64,000 bases of DNA from assembly GCA_028095005.1 (NCBI GenBank), contig CM051462.1, positions 234,688,473-234,752,472 of the forward strand, written 5' to 3'. Numbering within the stretch: position 1 is the stretch's first letter; each line of letters starts with the position of its first letter. This stretch comes from Rhynchospora pubera. Lineage: Eukaryota > Streptophyta > Magnoliopsida > Poales > Cyperaceae. The position numbers and the translations under genes were made by a program. Shown here piece after piece: positions 62,225 to 64,000 of this stretch. Under the pieces are notes generated by a model that was not told where the DNA came from, ran no database searches, and worked only from the letters and a program-made list of their open reading frames with translations.

Positions 62225-64000
62225 TCAAAAGAAGGATGGCTGGACAGGTCCTTTGGAAATGCCAAGGCGCACTTCCATTCCATGATGCATATCAGCTGGC
62301 CTGAAGCTCTCTGAGTTTTGTGGCACTGGAAAAATTCACAACCTTTGGGATTAGCACATCAGGAAATATGAAATTGAAACAAAAAATTACTGTGGTAAAC
62401 ATTGTAGAGTACTGGTATTCATAGTTACGTAATAGTAATTAAGACATTACCAATGGTCCGTATGCAATGAGAATTAATTGATACAACTCTGAATATAGAA
62501 AGCTAAAGTGCAAAACTCCTTACCAAACTCAATTACTAAACATTACTGATAATTAACTTATCTTATGAATCAAATAAATTGAAAATGGTAACGGACAAAT
62601 ATTAGCCTGTCACATATTTGTCTTATATATCAGTATAGTAACTGGCCTTTAGGGACAATATATCTAAAAATCAACTTGATTGATATCAGAGTAGCATCCA
62701 CAAGATAAACCTATCAAGACATTCTTGTTTTACGGCATAAGGAAATGGAATACCCATTTTGAAATTAAATACTTACAGTTCAAGTAATCTTCAAAGCCAA
62801 AATCATCCAAAGCACCAGTTAGTGCTTCCAACCCTAGCATAGAGGATGGCAGTGCACCAGGAGGCCTCTGAAATCTGTACAATTGAAGTCAAATGACTGA
62901 TCAAGTTGCATTCACCAACAAGTTCACATATATCAAGTAAAAGAAGAAACCAAAAAGTAGATGTACAGCAAGTTAGCAGTTCTTTGAACAAGAAATAACA
63001 AACTAGACTTGAGCAGTTATGGCTGGTTCTGCTGACATCATGTACATGGCATTTTTTTCACCAGCTGTGAATTTGAGTTTTGGCTTGCTTTGTTCATTAG
63101 ACCGGTGCAGGCACTGACAACACACATGAAAGACTCAACCAGCTAATAGAATCCAGACTCAATTAAATCATCAATTGTTCTAATTAACAGTTATACAAAA
63201 CCACTAAAAACAAATTAGTAACTCTTGGGTATAATTAGTACAGGAGAAAGAAGTTAATGAGAAAAAAATAAGGGGGAATTTATATTCGACTAAATCTGCA
63301 AAATTACTTATTTGCCCCAATGCAAATTTCATTTATCATTTATCAACGTATAAAATTCATAACATCATATTTATTTATCCTTTCAAATAGAAACTCTTGC
63401 ATTTGCCCAACACATTTTCTAATCCTATTAAACTCCACACTGATGAATTAGCATTTTGCCTTCGTATTTAATAAGAGATAAACCAGTAAATTCCATCAGT
63501 CATTTGATTATGTCCTTAGATGGCTTTGAGGTTTTCAAGTGTCATTCAAGTTATAAGTCTGATTCTACTGTACTCCTTCAACAGCAACCATTTTTCTAAA
63601 TGAAAAACTACAATGAAGTTCTATCCAAACGAATATAACTTTTGGCAGTTAATTACAGGGAACAAGGTCTATGCTTATGGAGATCGCGGGAGCATATGAA
63701 AAATATTGGAGCTCAATTAAATTACTTGGCTGACAGAATGAAAATGGTGCACTAGAAAAGAAATAATTTATTGACTTTGAGGTTTAATCTTGATTAATTT
63801 GACATATCTTAAATCTGTACTGAGCAAATATGAGAATGCGTGCTTGGAAATATAATATGATGAATGAAATTTGCATTGGGGGAAATAAGTAATTCTGAAA
63901 TTTTAACAGGTATACATGAAATTGTGCCAAAAAAAAAAAGAAGGTAAAGCTTGGTATACCTAGCAAGGATCTGAGTATCGAGATCTCTCCTGAGATTGAA
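62225..64000 (-). CDS. 3' exons of an unrecognised multi-exon gene (partial)
   Basis: At least three coding exons can be read on the minus strand. The last, 62325-62225, has a TTTTTCCAG acceptor, codes for QNSESFRPADMHHGMEVRLG... and ends SKGPVQPSFF. The one before, about 62868-62776, has acceptor TTTCAG and donor GTAAGT and codes for RPPGALPSSMLGLEALTG and LDDFGFEDYLN. An earlier one, about 63110-63003, has acceptor TTGTCAG and codes for KPKLKFTAGEKNAMYMMSAE; its donor is weak. A further exon, 64000-63960 (NLRRDLDTQILA, donor GTATAC), is cut by the window edge, and its phase does not join cleanly to the next. Low-complexity-free, charged, non-membrane sequence suggests a nuclear or cytosolic protein. 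I do not recognise the family. Confidence 0.6.

Noticed and set aside
1..64000. tRNA and rRNA genes
   Set aside because: No cloverleaf-compatible A/B box pairs or rRNA motifs were noticed by eye; a dedicated scan was not possible.

Overview
The window is plant nuclear DNA, almost certainly angiosperm. It is AT-rich and intron-containing, with GT..AG junctions. It carries a clade II SWEET sugar transporter, an F-box/LRR protein gene, a small conserved plant membrane-protein gene, and dense layers of plant transposons (Copia LTR element, Helitron, hAT, PIF/Harbinger-like and Mutator-like MITEs) plus a satellite array. Some SWEET residues (the AHTHxKR loop) resemble monocot homologues, but this is a weak clue and the species cannot be named.

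Layout. 0-0.54 kb: end of a small two-exon membrane-protein gene on the minus strand. 1.3-6.8 kb: two roughly 1.1-1.4 kb arms of a diverged long inverted repeat around a repeat-rich loop that holds a Tourist-type MITE, a 157-bp tandem duplication and a fold-back Mutator-like MITE with a 10-bp target duplication. 6.3-9.9 kb: hAT elements (one nested in another) and Tourist-like MITEs. 10.0-25.5 kb: a probable minus-strand Helitron (hairpin and CTAG at one end, TCTCTACTATATT at the other, A^T target). It is split by a complete 9.67-kb Copia element with 1,760-bp LTRs, TTTAT target duplications, a primer-binding site and a polypurine tract. The LTRs differ at about six positions, yet gag-pol is broken everywhere. 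The rest of the Helitron holds shards resembling gene exons. 27.5-28.2 kb: a 654-bp hAT element. 28.4-31.5 kb: a complete five-exon SWEET gene. 32.2-47.95 kb: about 92 units of a 171-bp AT-rich satellite with 9-11-unit higher-order periodicity.

48.0-64 kb is the second genic stretch. In order it holds an orphan promoter copy abutting the satellite, a decayed reverse-transcriptase/zinc-knuckle relic, a four-exon gene for a 104-residue plant protein (possibly a respiratory-chain accessory subunit), and a 2.15-kb PIF/Harbinger-like element. An F-box gene on the minus strand follows, whose core promoter matches the orphan copy at 48 kb. Then come an exact 129-bp tandem duplication, a 3'-only duplicate of the 104-residue gene, another MITE, and the last exons of an unrecognised minus-strand gene that runs out of the window.

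The genes do not form a pathway or cluster. SWEET would act in membrane sugar transport, the F-box protein in SCF ubiquitin ligation, and the small protein probably in mitochondria. The main interest is structural: transposon nesting, an apparently trans-mobilised dead retroelement, satellite organisation and partial gene duplication. All coordinates, splice sites and identities come from reading by eye; no alignment or database search was run.
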